The notes under the pieces are model-generated. The model searched no databases. It saw nothing but the letters and a program-made list of their open reading frames with translations, and was not told the DNA's origin. Source: an uncultured Collinsella sp. (GTDB lineage: Bacteria > Actinomycetota > Coriobacteriia > Coriobacteriales > Coriobacteriaceae). From it: a stretch of 49,791 nucleotides of DNA. Below, piece after piece: positions 8,168 to 16,797 of this stretch. A program made the position numbers and the translations under genes. The stretch is from NCBI GenBank assembly GCA_900550965.1, contig URUC01000001.1, positions 1-49,791 of the forward strand. The letters are read 5' to 3'. Positions within the stretch are counted from its first letter, which is position 1. The number at the start of each line of letters is the position of its first letter.

Positions 8168-9199
8168 TTACAGTTCCACCACGGTGCCCAGCCCCGCCTC
8201 GACGGCGCGGTCGTAGGCGATTTTCGATGCCGAAAGGTCCTGAACGGCGATGCCCGACGTATCGAACACCGTCACCTGTTCGTCATCCGAACGTCCCGTA
8301 GCCGTGCCGGCGATGACTTCACCGAGCTCCGCTTTGATGTCCTCGGGGGTGATGGCACCCTCGGCAACCGGAATCTCCAGCTCGCCGGATGCGACCGATT
8401 GCTCGCGGTCGTCGACGTAAACAGCGGCGCGGGCGACAAGTGCCGAGGCGAGCTCCTGTTTGCCGGGCATGTCGGCACCGGCGCAGGAAATATGCGTACC
8501 GGGGCGCACCCATGCATCGGGGATGATGGGCTTGGTCGCCGGCGTGATCGTCACGATGATGTCGGCCTCTGCCGCGGCGCCTTGGCCGTCGGCCGTCGCC
8601 TCGATGGAATAGGTGGATGCCTCGCGAGCATGCTCGCAAGCGCCCAAGATATGGGCGACCTCGTCTCGCATGCGCTCGACGCGAGCCTCGGGCGCGGCAT
8701 CGGAAACCGGCTCCCACGCCTTGACCTCGCTCACTTTGGGACAGGCGGCGAGCACGCCCGCCACCATATAGGTGCTCATGTGGCCGGCACCCGCAACAAG
8801 CAGTTTGGACGCATCCGCCCGAGCCAGCCACTTGGCGCCGAGCGCAGCGGCAGCACCGGTGCGAAGTCCAGTGACGGCGGAGGCATTGAGCAGCACCAAC
8901 GGCTCGCCCGTCGCGTTGTCGCACAGCAGCGTAGTGCCAAAGATCTCGGGGAGCCCCTTTTTGGGATTCTGAGAGAACCAGGCAGTGAGCTTCAGGCCGA
9001 AGAGGCCGCTTCCCGCCAACTCGCCCGAGCGGATATCCATATCGGCCACGCCGGGTTCGAACTGCTCATATACCATCGGCCACGCAACACCCTTGCCCGT
9101 TGCCTTCTGGCGATATGCCTCCTCCACGGCAGCGATTGCATCCTCGATCGTCAGCACCTTGGAAACTTCCTCGGCCGAAAGCACCACCATCTGCCCCAT
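8168..9199 (-). CDS. Ornithine cyclodeaminase / mu-crystallin family protein
   Basis: A 343-residue NAD(P)-dependent enzyme of the OCD/mu-crystallin family. Members cyclise ornithine to proline with loss of ammonia, reduce imino acids, or make related intermediates. Evidence: the N-terminal substrate half with GLFGLKLTAWFSQNP (family Lys), LLNASAVTGLRTGAAAALGAKWL, the dinucleotide-binding turn LLVAGAGHMS, and the conserved late motif PGTHISCAGADMPGKQEL. Two adjacent ATGs exist; the second (9199) is chosen because it sits 5 nt after AAAGGAG, whereas the first would be only 2 nt away. It is the first gene of a two-gene operon with the aminotransferase and is divergent from a PucR-type regulator, which likely controls it. 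Confidence 0.88.
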   Translation of the reverse strand: MGQMVVLSAEEVSKVLTIEDAIAAVEEAYRQKATGKGVAWPMVYEQFEPGVADMDIRSGELAGSGLFGLKLTAWFSQNPKKGLPEIFGTTLLCDNATGEPLVLLNASAVTGLRTGAAAALGAKWLARADASKLLVAGAGHMSTYMVAGVLAACPKVSEVKAWEPVSDAAPEARVERMRDEVAHILGACEHAREASTYSIEATADGQGAAAEADIIVTITPATKPIIPDAWVRPGTHISCAGADMPGKQELASALVARAAVYVDDREQSVASGELEIPVAEGAITPEDIKAELGEVIAGTATGRSDDEQVTVFDTSGIAVQDLSASKIAYDRAVEAGLGTVVEL

Positions 9200-9416
9200 C
9201 ATCGCTCCTTTCAGCGAAAGCTTTAGGTTGCTTCACTGTACGGTTTAGTAACGATGCCGCCAAGGATCATTTCTTGTTGAAATCTACAACGATTCTCAAT
9301 TTAATTTTTCGTTCTATCAGCAGGTATTTGAATTATTTCTCGCATCAACGACATACGGATGTGCGATTATCCTATTTATACCTATACTTATTGTAGTGAT
9401 TCACAAGGTGATGTTG
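9200..9416. promoter_or_regulatory. AT-rich divergent control region, cyclodeaminase operon / PucR regulator
   Basis: A 217-bp gap between divergent genes. The stretch 9260-9395 is strikingly AT-rich for this genome (runs such as TTTAATTTTTCG and TATTTATACCTATAC). It must hold promoters in both directions; TATACT near 9382 is a candidate -10 for the regulator. AAGGTG at 9405-9410 is the ribosome binding site of the regulator. I could not define an operator. Confidence 0.5.
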
Positions 9417-10598
9417 ATGCTATACACCATCTCGGACTTCTCACGGGAATATGAGGGGTCGGTCCGTCTAATCGCCGGCAGCGATGGCATCTCGCGTGCC
9501 GTCTCCGGCGTTGGGATCCTCGATTATGAACTCATGCCCGGCCTCAAGAACAAGTACCAGCGCGTCAACTTCAGCTCAGACGAGATCGTCCTCAGCACCT
9601 TCCTCTATGCGAAGGACGACCCGTACCTCATCACTGAAGCCGTGAAATACCTCGTCGCCAAGGGAACGAGCGGTCTCATCATCAAAAACGTCCTGCACAT
9701 CCCGATTCCCGACCAAGCCATCCGCTACGCCAACGCGCGGCACTACCCGGTCTTTCTCACGACCGACGACTCACTGTTCTTTGACAGCGTCATCTATGAG
9801 GTCAAACGGCATATCGAGCAGCTCGCGTCCATCGACTTCGCACAGCGCGAGATCGATGCCCTGAGGACAGACGTATCGCCCGAGTCCATCTGCCGACGCA
9901 TCCGAGGCCTCAACCCGTCATTTCTGGACGAAGCGGTCGCCCTGTTCGCATCGTTTGCAGAGTCCCTCGACCCGCGCACGTTTTTGCAAATCGAACGTCT
10001 CTGTGCAAAATCGACCCTCGCCGGATGCCACAACATGCTGGCACCCTATGACGGAGGATTGCTATTCGTAGCGACAAGCGACTCGGAGCAGACGCTCGAT
10101 GTGGAGCGAATCGTGCAGGCGCTCACGGAGCTCATCGAGGCTAGCGGCATCGATGGCGGAGCGGAAGGGCTCGGCATCAGCGATATTCTGTTTGGAGACG
10201 AGGCGGTGGCGCAGGCGATCTCGCAGGCGATTTACGCACAGCGCCTATCTTGTCAACGAGCCGAGGGTCCCGTCCGCTATACGCAGCTCGGCATCCTGAG
10301 AACCGTGATGCCTTTTGCGGAAACCCCGGAGATGCGATCGTTCTCGGAGGCGATTCTCTCGCCGATACGCGAGCACGACAGTGAGCATGGCAGCGAGCTG
10401 GAATCCACGCTCGCCGCATTCATCGAGAACGACCGACGTATCGAGCGAACCGCCAAGCAGACTGGCCAGCACCCGAACACGATTCGATATCGCCTCGATA
10501 AGGTGACGGCTCTCACCGGACTGAGCTACAAATGCGCCCCGGAGATGGAGCAGCTGTCGCTCGCCTACGCCATCGAACGCGCTCGCTCGCTTCAGTAA
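9417..10598 (+). CDS. PucR-family transcriptional regulator
   Basis: A 393-residue regulator of the PucR/CdaR type. The N-terminal ~120 residues form the PucR (purine-catabolism regulator) domain, with the characteristic DYELMPGLKNKYQRVNFSSD and GTSGLIIKN stretches. The C-terminus is the PucR helix-turn-helix: DRRIERTAKQTGQHPNTIRY followed by RLDKVTALTGL. Start codons at 9396 and 9411 are possible, but ATG 9417 lies 6 nt after AAGGTG and gives the family's usual N-terminus (MLYTISDF). Its position divergent from the cyclodeaminase-aminotransferase operon suggests it senses the amino acid or product handled there. It ends 18 bp from the convergent gene at 10617 with no obvious terminator between them. 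Confidence 0.88.
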   Translation: MLYTISDFSREYEGSVRLIAGSDGISRAVSGVGILDYELMPGLKNKYQRVNFSSDEIVLSTFLYAKDDPYLITEAVKYLVAKGTSGLIIKNVLHIPIPDQAIRYANARHYPVFLTTDDSLFFDSVIYEVKRHIEQLASIDFAQREIDALRTDVSPESICRRIRGLNPSFLDEAVALFASFAESLDPRTFLQIERLCAKSTLAGCHNMLAPYDGGLLFVATSDSEQTLDVERIVQALTELIEASGIDGGAEGLGISDILFGDEAVAQAISQAIYAQRLSCQRAEGPVRYTQLGILRTVMPFAETPEMRSFSEAILSPIREHDSEHGSELESTLAAFIENDRRIERTAKQTGQHPNTIRYRLDKVTALTGLSYKCAPEMEQLSLAYAIERARSLQ

Positions 10599-10616
10599 GC
10601 CCACCCCACCTTGAGG

Positions 10617-11327
10617 TTAGGAACGGCGGGCACGGAGCTTTTCGTAGCCGTCGGCGAAGAAGGCGACCGTGGCGGCGTCGGCCTCGGCGGCGTCCGTCTC
10701 GGTTGCGGGGACCACGCCGTGCTCGTCGCTCACCAGGAACAGCGCGCCCTTAAGCTGCGCGGGAATATCTACGCGCGTGACCGGGATGCCCTTGGTCTGG
10801 GCCAGCTGCTCGATGAGCGTCGCCGTGCCGCACAGGCACTCGTCCGCCGGCGCCACAAAGGCGAGCTCGCCGTTGTTGACGGCGGCGAGCAGCTCGGGCG
10901 CCACGCCGGTCTCGTCGGCTTCGGAGCGGGCCTCGGCGGAGCGGGCACGCAGCGCCTTGGCCGACGTATCGGCGAGCGGCTCGTACTCCCCCACTGTCAT
11001 GGCGGCGTTGCCGTTGATGTCGATCACCAGCATGAGCACACCGTCGTGTGCGGTGTAATCGCCCTCGGCTAGTGACCACTCAACGTGCTGCTTGGCCCAG
11101 CTGAGCATGTTATGGGTAAGCGGCTCGCCCTGCACCAGACGCTCGGACAGTGCACGGATGTGGCGGTTGAGCATGGGCACCTTTTTGTTGGACATGCGCC
11201 AACGGCAGACAAGCGCGGGCTTGTCGAGCGTAAACTTCTCGACCGCCTCCTGATTGGCGCAAAAGTCCTCGTACGCACGCTGATCCTCGGCATTGCCAAA
11301 CAGCTCGACATCATCAATCTGGGGCAT
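10617..11327 (-). CDS. Conserved-looking protein of unknown function
   Basis: A 236-residue soluble, acidic protein without signal peptide or membrane helix; I do not recognise the family. Features: an N-terminal PQIDDVELFGN start, a central basic patch WRMSNKKVPMLNRHIRAL, a strand-like MLVIDINGNAAMTVGEYEPL, then alternating Ala/Glu-rich helices, and a final FLVSDEHGVVP segment. The spacing loosely recalls a class IV aminotransferase fold but the catalytic Lys context is not convincing, so no function is assigned. The start at 11327 is chosen for AAAGG 7 nt upstream; an upstream ATG at 11351 has no such site. It stands alone between the convergent PucR gene and the purH terminator. Coding is supported by codon use and length. 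Confidence 0.75.
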   Translation of the reverse strand: MPQIDDVELFGNAEDQRAYEDFCANQEAVEKFTLDKPALVCRWRMSNKKVPMLNRHIRALSERLVQGEPLTHNMLSWAKQHVEWSLAEGDYTAHDGVLMLVIDINGNAAMTVGEYEPLADTSAKALRARSAEARSEADETGVAPELLAAVNNGELAFVAPADECLCGTATLIEQLAQTKGIPVTRVDIPAQLKGALFLVSDEHGVVPATETDAAEADAATVAFFADGYEKLRARRS

Positions 11328-11362
11328 GGTTGTACCTTTCGTGTTAGTCATTCCGTCCTCTT

Positions 11363-11403
11363 ATACCAAAAAGACGGCCCTCCAAACGGAGCAGCCGTCT
11401 TTT
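11363..11403 (-). terminator. Terminator hairpin downstream of purH
   Basis: AAAAGACGGC and GCCGTCTTTT form a perfect stem, with an inner TCC/GGA pair around AAAC. On the minus strand it is followed by TTTTTGG. It lies between purH and the gene starting at 11327, and is palindromic enough to work in both directions. Confidence 0.8.
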
Positions 11404-11444
11404 GCAGAGATTATTTTGACGATATGGTCAGGCGACCGAACAGT

Positions 11445-11472
11445 TTAATGGGATAGAGAAACATCCCATTAA
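11445..11472. repeat. Perfect 10-bp inverted repeat in the purH 3' region
   Basis: TTAATGGGAT at 11445-11454 and ATCCCATTAA at 11463-11472 enclose 8 nt (AGAGAAAC). It lies between the large hairpin next to purH and the terminator at 11363-11403. It has no T run of its own and may be a processing hairpin or protein site. Confidence 0.5.
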
Positions 11473-11475
11473 GGG

Positions 11476-11570
11476 TTTTCCAAGTGCCCGAGATTGCCCC
11501 GAAAGAGGAGCGCCGCGTACTAAATGTACGCAAGCGACGGTTTGAGGGGCAAGGTCGGGTGCTTGGGAAA
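11476..11570. repeat. Large three-tier hairpin directly after purH
   Basis: A 95-nt stretch that folds nearly end to end. The outer arms TTTTCCAAGTGCCCGA and TCGGGTGCTTGGGAAA pair with few mismatches. Next, TTGCCCC pairs with GGGGCAA. At the tip, GCGTAC and GTACGC enclose TAAAT. It begins 4 nt after the purH stop on the minus strand. The loop has GCGCCGCGTAC and GTACGCAAGCGAC flanks. I recall similar elements between genes in related genomes, but cannot confirm that here. Confidence 0.55.
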
Positions 11571-11574
11571 GCCT

Positions 11575-13182
11575 CTAGTGCCTAAAATGCCTAGCTCCGG
11601 TGAAGACCATCGCAATACCATGCTCGTTGCAGGCCTGGATGCTCTCGTCGTCGCGCTTGGAGCCGCCGGGCTGGATGATGCAGGTCACGCCGTGCGCGGC
11701 AAGCACGTCGACGTTGTCGCGGAACGGGAAGAACGCGTCGCTTGCACAGGCAAAGCCGCCCTTCTCCACGCCCTCGCGCTCGCAGAAGTCCTCGGCACGC
11801 CCGCAGGCCAGCAACGCGGAGTCAACGCGGTTGGGCTGACCCGGGCCCATGCCAATGCCGGCCTTGCCCTTGGAGACCAGGATGGCATTGGACTTAACGC
11901 CCTTGCAGACCTTCCAGGCAAACTCGAGCTCGGCCATCTCGGCGTCGGTGGGCTTGCGGTCGGTGGGGAACGTAAAGGTCGCGGGGTCCTCGGTCACGTG
12001 GTCGACCTCCTGCACCAGCATGCCGCCGTCGATGGAGCGCAGCTCCACCTGGGCGCCGTGGTCCACGCCGCCGGTAGCCAGCACGCGCAGATTGGGGCGC
12101 TTGGCCATGCGCTCGAGCGCCTCGGCGGTGTAGCTCGGGGCGATGATGACCTCGACGAACTGCTTGTTCTGATCGGCAAAGTGCTCAACCAGCTCAAAGG
12201 GAACCTCGCGGTTGCAGGCGATGATGCCGCCGAAGGCGCTCTTGGGATCGCAGGCAAAAGCGCGGTCGTAGGCGGCCGTGATGTCCTCGGCAACGGCGGA
12301 ACCGCAGGGGTTCTGATGCTTGAGGATCACGCAGGCCGGCTCGTCGAACTCGCGGACCAGGTTCCAGGCGGCATCGGCGTCCAAATAATTGTTGTAGCTG
12401 AGCGGCTTGCCCTGGATCTGCTCGGAGCCCACAAGCGGGAACTGCGAGCTCGCGGTGTTCTCGCAGCCCTCGGCAAAGCGATAGACCGTGGCCTTCTGTT
12501 GCGGGTTCTCGCCATAGCGCAGGTCGTCGACCTTCTCCAGCGAGATCTCGAGCTTGGCAGAGGTGTCCGCCACGTCGCTTGCCTGAGCGGCAAGCCAACG
12601 GGAGATAGCCGTGTCGTAGGCGGCGGTAGTCTGGTAGACCTTCACCTGCAGGCGGCGACGGGTGGCAAGCGTGGTGCAGCCGCCAGTCTCGTGCATCTCG
12701 GCTAGGACGGCGTCGTAGTCAGCCGGGTCAGAGATGACGGTAACGCTCGCAGCGTTCTTGGCGGCAGAGCGCAGCATGGAGGGACCGCCAATGTCGATGT
12801 GCTCGATGGCGTCCGCAAAGGTGACCTCGGGGTTGGCGACGGTCTTCTCGAACTCGTACAGGTTGACGACGACCAGGTCAATCAGCTTAATGCCGTGCTG
12901 AGCGGCCTCCTGCATGTGCTGCTCGGAATCGCGGCGGGCCAGCAGCGCGCCGTGAACCTTGGGGTGCAGGGTCTTAACGCGGCCGTCCATCATCTCGGGA
13001 TAGCCCGTGAACTCCTCGATGGGGGTTACGGGAACGCCCGCGTCCTCGATGGCACGAGCCGTGCCGCCCGTAGAGATGATCTCGACGCCAAAGTCATCGA
13101 CCAGCGTCCGTGCGAAATCGACGACGCCCGTCTTATCGGTAACCGAGATCAACGCGCGTGCGATCTTCACATCAGATCCCAT
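11575..13182 (-). CDS. purH: Bifunctional AICAR transformylase / IMP cyclohydrolase
   Basis: PurH performs the last two steps of de novo purine synthesis: formylation of AICAR with 10-formyl-THF and ring closure to IMP. The 535-residue length is normal. The N-terminal IMP cyclohydrolase domain starts with RALISVTDKTGVVDFAR and has ISTGGTARAIEDAGVPV and HPKVHGALLARRD. The transformylase domain follows, with DLRYGENPQQKA, GKPLSYNNYLDADAAW, LKHQNPCGSA and SKFAFG-type AFGGIIACNR. The C-terminus carries DAFFPFRDNVD and the conserved IIQPGGSKRDDE. The start ATG 13182 is preceded by AGGAGG. It is a single gene, not in a pur operon in this window, and is followed by an elaborate 3' region of hairpins. 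Confidence 0.97.
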   Translation of the reverse strand: MGSDVKIARALISVTDKTGVVDFARTLVDDFGVEIISTGGTARAIEDAGVPVTPIEEFTGYPEMMDGRVKTLHPKVHGALLARRDSEQHMQEAAQHGIKLIDLVVVNLYEFEKTVANPEVTFADAIEHIDIGGPSMLRSAAKNAASVTVISDPADYDAVLAEMHETGGCTTLATRRRLQVKVYQTTAAYDTAISRWLAAQASDVADTSAKLEISLEKVDDLRYGENPQQKATVYRFAEGCENTASSQFPLVGSEQIQGKPLSYNNYLDADAAWNLVREFDEPACVILKHQNPCGSAVAEDITAAYDRAFACDPKSAFGGIIACNREVPFELVEHFADQNKQFVEVIIAPSYTAEALERMAKRPNLRVLATGGVDHGAQVELRSIDGGMLVQEVDHVTEDPATFTFPTDRKPTDAEMAELEFAWKVCKGVKSNAILVSKGKAGIGMGPGQPNRVDSALLACGRAEDFCEREGVEKGGFACASDAFFPFRDNVDVLAAHGVTCIIQPGGSKRDDESIQACNEHGIAMVFTGARHFRH

Positions 13183-13459
13183 GCAGTCCTCCTGTCTGGT
13201 ACGCCGCCGTGCTCTGTGAGTCGGTGATACGTCGATCTGCAGCGCTCGCGCAGCGGCATTGAAAATACTGATTTAATGTAGCGCATCGAGCGCATCGATG
13301 CACCCCGCAACGCACGGCTGTGCAGAAAAAGTTTGCGAGCGAAGGGGATGGACACGGCATCGGGCACGGTGAGTTCATGGAACACAGGGGCACCATAATT
13401 AGATGCCAATGGCGTGGTAGAACTGTGCTCGATATGTATCCGCAATAGAAAGAGGCACC

Positions 13460-14101
13460 ATGGTCTCGCGGGTTCTCTACCGACCGTTTGATACCGAAGA
13501 TTTCGACGCCATCGCACTGATTCTGCAGCAGCTTTGGCATAACAATTCGGATAACGATGAGTACAACCGCCTCGAGGCCGCGTGCGACCTCGCCTATTGC
13601 CTTTCGTCATCGACGTTTTCGCAGGTTGCCGTCATCGACGGTCAGGCGCGTGGCATTGCGCTCGCGCGTGCGGGACAGAGCTCCGGCGCCACCGTCAAGG
13701 AACATTGGATGGATACCGAGCGTACACTGCTGTCGCAGATGCGTGAGCTAGAACCCGAGTCGTGCGCCGAGTATCTCTCGTTTGTGCGCGCCACCATTCG
13801 AACCAACAACCGCCTGCTCGAGAATAGCCCACTGCCGCATGACAATGAGGTCACGCTGCTCGCCGTCGACCCTGACGTCCATGGCCTGGGCGTGGGATCG
13901 GTGCTGCTCGACGCCGCAATCTCACATCTGTCCTCGTGCGGGGCGACCAGCGCACACCTGTATACCGATTCCAACTGCTCGTGGAAGTTCTACGAGCTGC
14001 ACGGCTTTAAGCGCACGGCCACGCACCGCGCCAACCGCGAAGAGCGCCGTCACGACATGCCGCGTGAAAGCTTTCTCTACGAACTCGACCTAACAGCCTA
14101 G
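13460..14101 (+). CDS. GNAT-family N-acetyltransferase
   Basis: A 213-residue GNAT acetyltransferase, transferring an acetyl group from acetyl-CoA to an unidentified amine. The acetyl-CoA-binding motif A is clear: LLAVDPDVHGLGVGSVLLDAA (here V-x-P with H/G-L-G-V-G in place of Q/R-x-x-G-x-G/A). It is followed by motif B (AHLYTDSNCSWKFYELHGFKR). The N-terminal 110 residues contain the substrate half and are longer than in minimal GNATs. The start is supported by AGAAAGAGG 4 nt upstream of ATG 13460. It is divergent from purH across a 277-bp gap that holds promoters in both directions but no recognised riboswitch. Confidence 0.85.
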   Translation: MVSRVLYRPFDTEDFDAIALILQQLWHNNSDNDEYNRLEAACDLAYCLSSSTFSQVAVIDGQARGIALARAGQSSGATVKEHWMDTERTLLSQMRELEPESCAEYLSFVRATIRTNNRLLENSPLPHDNEVTLLAVDPDVHGLGVGSVLLDAAISHLSSCGATSAHLYTDSNCSWKFYELHGFKRTATHRANREERRHDMPRESFLYELDLTA

Positions 14102-14166
14102 CCCAGGCAGCCACACCTAGTCATTTAAGTCTGTCCCCAATGAGTAGCCTTGGTGATCTGCAAATA

Positions 14167-14402
14167 GCTGTGGTCAAAAAACATCAAATATGAGTACTGT
14201 TACCTTTTTAGTAGCAGCGATTTGGGGCATTTTTGATGCTTGTAGGCATGACGACCAGCTGCACGAGCTGACGTAACTCCCCAAATGTTTAATAAAATGG
14301 GCTCCTAACGAGAAGTACTCTCATTAGGAGCCCATTATTATGTGCAAACATATGTGACCAACGCAGCAACAGTACTCATATTTGGCATTTTTTGTCCACT
14401 GC
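14167..14402. mobile_element. MITE-like 236-bp element with terminal inverted repeats
   Basis: The first and last 35 bp are inverted copies of each other with 30 of 35 positions matching, including a perfect 17-bp core, CAAATATGAGTACTGTT (14185-14201), whose complement is at 14368-14384. Inside, ATTTGGGG (about 14221) faces CCCCAAAT (about 14279), and a perfect 12-bp hairpin lies at 14297-14335. There is no open reading frame of note. Non-coding DNA bounded by terminal inverted repeats fits a miniature inverted-repeat transposable element, but no target-site duplication is obvious. It sits between the GNAT gene and the DUF2207 gene. Confidence 0.5.
14297..14335. terminator. Strong hairpin inside the MITE-like element
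   Basis: ATGGGCTCCTAA at 14297-14308 pairs perfectly with TTAGGAGCCCAT at 14324-14335, and GAGA/TCTC extends the pairing inward. On the minus strand it is followed by TTTTATT, so it can act as a terminator; the plus-strand side is weaker. Confidence 0.6.
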
Positions 14403-14450
14403 CCCTTGCGCGAAGGTCCTCAGCGGAAAGTTTGACCCGTTTCGATGCAC

Positions 14451-14498
14451 AAAAAAGGGATGAATCTTCCCTGGCAACCGCCCAGAAAGATCCACCCC
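14451..14498 (-). terminator. Terminator of the DUF2207 gene
   Basis: GGGGTGGATCTTTCTGGGC and GCCAGGGAAGATTCATCCC (minus strand) pair with a few mismatches around a short loop and are followed directly by six T. It lies 14 bp past the stop codon of the DUF2207 gene. Confidence 0.8.
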
Positions 14499-14512
14499 AA
14501 AGCAAGCGCTCA

Positions 14513-16459
14513 CTAGAACGTTCCGCCGCCGCCTCCGCCGGCGCCGCCACCACCGCCGCCAGAGAAGCCGCCGCCGCTGCCGCCGCTCGAGCTATCGGAG
14601 CTCGAAGCCAGCTCGCGGATGGTCTCGTGGTACACATCGTTGAACGAATCGAGCGGGGACTCGTTGCCGTAGTGATGGTAATACCACCAGTAGCAGGGGT
14701 AGTTGTCGTAGAAATCGTCGCTGTTGCGCAGGTCCGCAGGCACGGCCTCGGCCAGCTGTCGCAGCACTTCTTTCGAAACGCCCAGGGCAACGCCCATCAC
14801 CAGCAGCTTGTTCCACAGCACCAGATCGCCCGGGACGGCTTCCTTTAGGCGTGTGAAATCCTCGAGCCAATGCTTGAGCGCCTTGCAGCGAGCCGCCACC
14901 TCGGCGCCCTCCGGCGTGTAACGGCGGAAGGTGCAGCTCAGGACAAAGCCCACGATCGTAACGGGGATCGAGATCATAGCGGCACCGACGTTGGCGTCCG
15001 CAAAGTCGGTATAGAACAGAGAGCCCAGAATGCCAAAGACAATGATGATGCCGAGAACCAGGCCGGCCACCATCGCGATAGTGCCATCCGATGCGATAAA
15101 CTCGCACTCCTCCAGCTTGCCCTTAACCGTGCTCTGATAGTCCTCGAGCTTGTCGCCAACAGATTCAGTACGCTCGCTGGCATACTCCTCCAGCTCGCTA
15201 AACGTGCGCGAACGGACGCCGTCTTTATCGGGCTTAACGCCAGCGAAGAAGACCTTGAGCACGTCGCGATCGATGCCGTCCTTCTTGGCAGCCTTCCAGG
15301 CCTCGTCGGTCACTGTGATGCGATACGTCTGCTCCTCTTTTTCGCGACGGAGCAGACCCTTCTTCTTGGTCTCGGTCGCTTCTTCCAGCTTGATCACGCG
15401 GTCGTCGGTCAGCTTCATCAGCGTGGCGATATATGCCTGATCGGGCACGTCGTTCCAGCTCATAAGAGTTGCAAGCACCGCGGGATGATCGGCGGAGGGC
15501 ACATCGCGGAAGTACTCGTCCTGGAAGAGCGGCTTGGGCTTGGGCCTGCGCAGCTTGAGCATCACGATTACACCGGTATAGGCAACCGCCACAACAACAC
15601 ACACCACGGCAATCGCGCTGGCAACCGCACGCGCGTGCTCACGGCGGGCGTTAGCTTCGTCGGCCCATTCCTTCTCTTCGCTCAGGATCGTTGACATGCG
15701 CTCTTCGCCCGAAGCGGCAAGCTGCGGCACCCAGTCGCTAGGGAAGGCGATGCGTGCCTCGGCGAATTCGCCCTGGTGCACGCAGGGAATGGTATAGGTG
15801 ACCATGGGCTCGTCCGCATCGAGCGACACGTCGCCCGTCAGCGGGCCGTGGCCCCATGCGCGGAAGTTATCGCCCTTGACGGCAGCCGTCCCGGCAGCGG
15901 CATTTGCAAAGTAGACCTCCATCTCGACGTCATCGGAGTCCGCCGACCAGCCGTCGCCGACGAATTTCCAGTAGAGCTCGGCGGTATCGGCCCAGTTCAT
16001 AACCGCACCGGTCATGGAATAACTCACGTAGTAGATTGCGCTGTCGCCGCTCTCGTGAGGGCTGAACACCTTAATCTTTACGCCGTCGTCGGACTGTTCC
16101 ACCGTGTAAACGCCGTCGTCGCCTTTATTTGCGCTGTCGACCTTGTTAAACGCAGTGTCGTCTTCCTCGACGCTCAGCACATTGACGACCACCGAGCCGC
16201 CTTGCTGGTTAGAGCCTGTATTGATATCCCAATACACGCCGTTAATGTCATCGTCGAAATCGAACTGGCGTCCCTCGACAACGGTCAGCGAGCCATCGGC
16301 CTCAACCGTGGCACCGATATAGGTTTGGCTCATGGAGTAGCCGTCGGCGTGCGCGACGGCAGGCAGCAGCAACAACGCAAGCGCGACGAGTGCGCAGACG
16401 GAAGCGAACCGCGCAAACAGGCGGCGCTGCCGACAGGGCTGGGCAACGGGGGCGTTCAT
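14513..16459 (-). CDS. DUF2207-family membrane protein
   Basis: A 648-residue exported membrane protein of unknown role, of the DUF2207 type. Order: a signal peptide (Arg-rich start, hydrophobic ALVALALLLLPAVAHA); an extracellular beta-rich N-terminal domain (about residues 30-260) with SLTVVEGRQFDF and GVYWDIN, typical of the family; a transmembrane helix (AVVCVVVAVAYTGVIVML); a cytoplasmic domain; a pair of helices (GLVLGIIIVFGILGSLF, ISIPVTIVGFVLSC); a second cytoplasmic part; and a C-terminal Gly/Ser-rich tail ending GGGGGTF, a hallmark of these proteins. The start at 16459 is chosen for AAGGA 7 nt upstream and a proper signal peptide; the in-frame ATG at 16495 adds 12 unlikely residues. 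It is a single gene. Confidence 0.88.
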   Translation of the reverse strand: MNAPVAQPCRQRRLFARFASVCALVALALLLLPAVAHADGYSMSQTYIGATVEADGSLTVVEGRQFDFDDDINGVYWDINTGSNQQGGSVVVNVLSVEEDDTAFNKVDSANKGDDGVYTVEQSDDGVKIKVFSPHESGDSAIYYVSYSMTGAVMNWADTAELYWKFVGDGWSADSDDVEMEVYFANAAAGTAAVKGDNFRAWGHGPLTGDVSLDADEPMVTYTIPCVHQGEFAEARIAFPSDWVPQLAASGEERMSTILSEEKEWADEANARREHARAVASAIAVVCVVVAVAYTGVIVMLKLRRPKPKPLFQDEYFRDVPSADHPAVLATLMSWNDVPDQAYIATLMKLTDDRVIKLEEATETKKKGLLRREKEEQTYRITVTDEAWKAAKKDGIDRDVLKVFFAGVKPDKDGVRSRTFSELEEYASERTESVGDKLEDYQSTVKGKLEECEFIASDGTIAMVAGLVLGIIIVFGILGSLFYTDFADANVGAAMISIPVTIVGFVLSCTFRRYTPEGAEVAARCKALKHWLEDFTRLKEAVPGDLVLWNKLLVMGVALGVSKEVLRQLAEAVPADLRNSDDFYDNYPCYWWYYHHYGNESPLDSFNDVYHETIRELASSSDSSSGGSGGGFSGGGGGGAGGGGGGTF

Positions 16460-16561
16460 AGGCACATCCTTTGTCTGTGGTACCAGTAGCGTCATTGTCC
16501 CACGTTTGCGGGTTCATGTGACGAACATCTAAGTCAGCGGAGCGTCAAAACGGGACAAAAG

Positions 16562-16780
16562 TCACGCCCGCCGCCGGCACCTGGTGACGTTCCCTATCTG
16601 CCGGTAATCTGGAACACTCCTTGGCATAGCCCGCTCCGGCAATAGATACCACTTCATAGCTCCATCACAGGTGTAGCGGCTTTGTGTGGGCGCGGCATTC
16701 GCTGATTGAGCCGCCAGTTGAGGGGCATAAAGCAGTTGAGCGAAAACGGTTTGCCCCTTTGCCGTCCGCTTGAGGATCAT
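16562..16780 (-). CDS. Small orphan reading frame, possible gene remnant
   Basis: A 72-residue reading frame (MILKRTAKGQTVFAQLLYA...) in the 510-bp gap between the DUF2207 and gluQ genes. It has a purine-rich GGGGGAC immediately before its ATG and an upstream hairpin at 16798-16832. The protein is basic, with no recognised domain, signal or membrane helix. It may be a small gene, a decayed end of a mobile element, or chance. Apart from this frame and the hairpin I see nothing else between 16500 and 16950. Confidence 0.25.
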   Translation of the reverse strand: MILKRTAKGQTVFAQLLYAPQLAAQSANAAPTQSRYTCDGAMKWYLLPERAMPRSVPDYRQIGNVTRCRRRA

Positions 16781-16797
16781 GTCCCCCTTTTCCGCGG

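Noticed and set aside
7397..9226. 609-codon plus-strand frame across the aminotransferase and cyclodeaminase genes
   Set aside because: It runs antisense through two genes with clear catalytic motifs and has no domain or ribosome binding site of its own.
13183..13459. Purine riboswitch before purH
   Set aside because: No conserved purine-aptamer loops or pairing could be found in the purH leader.
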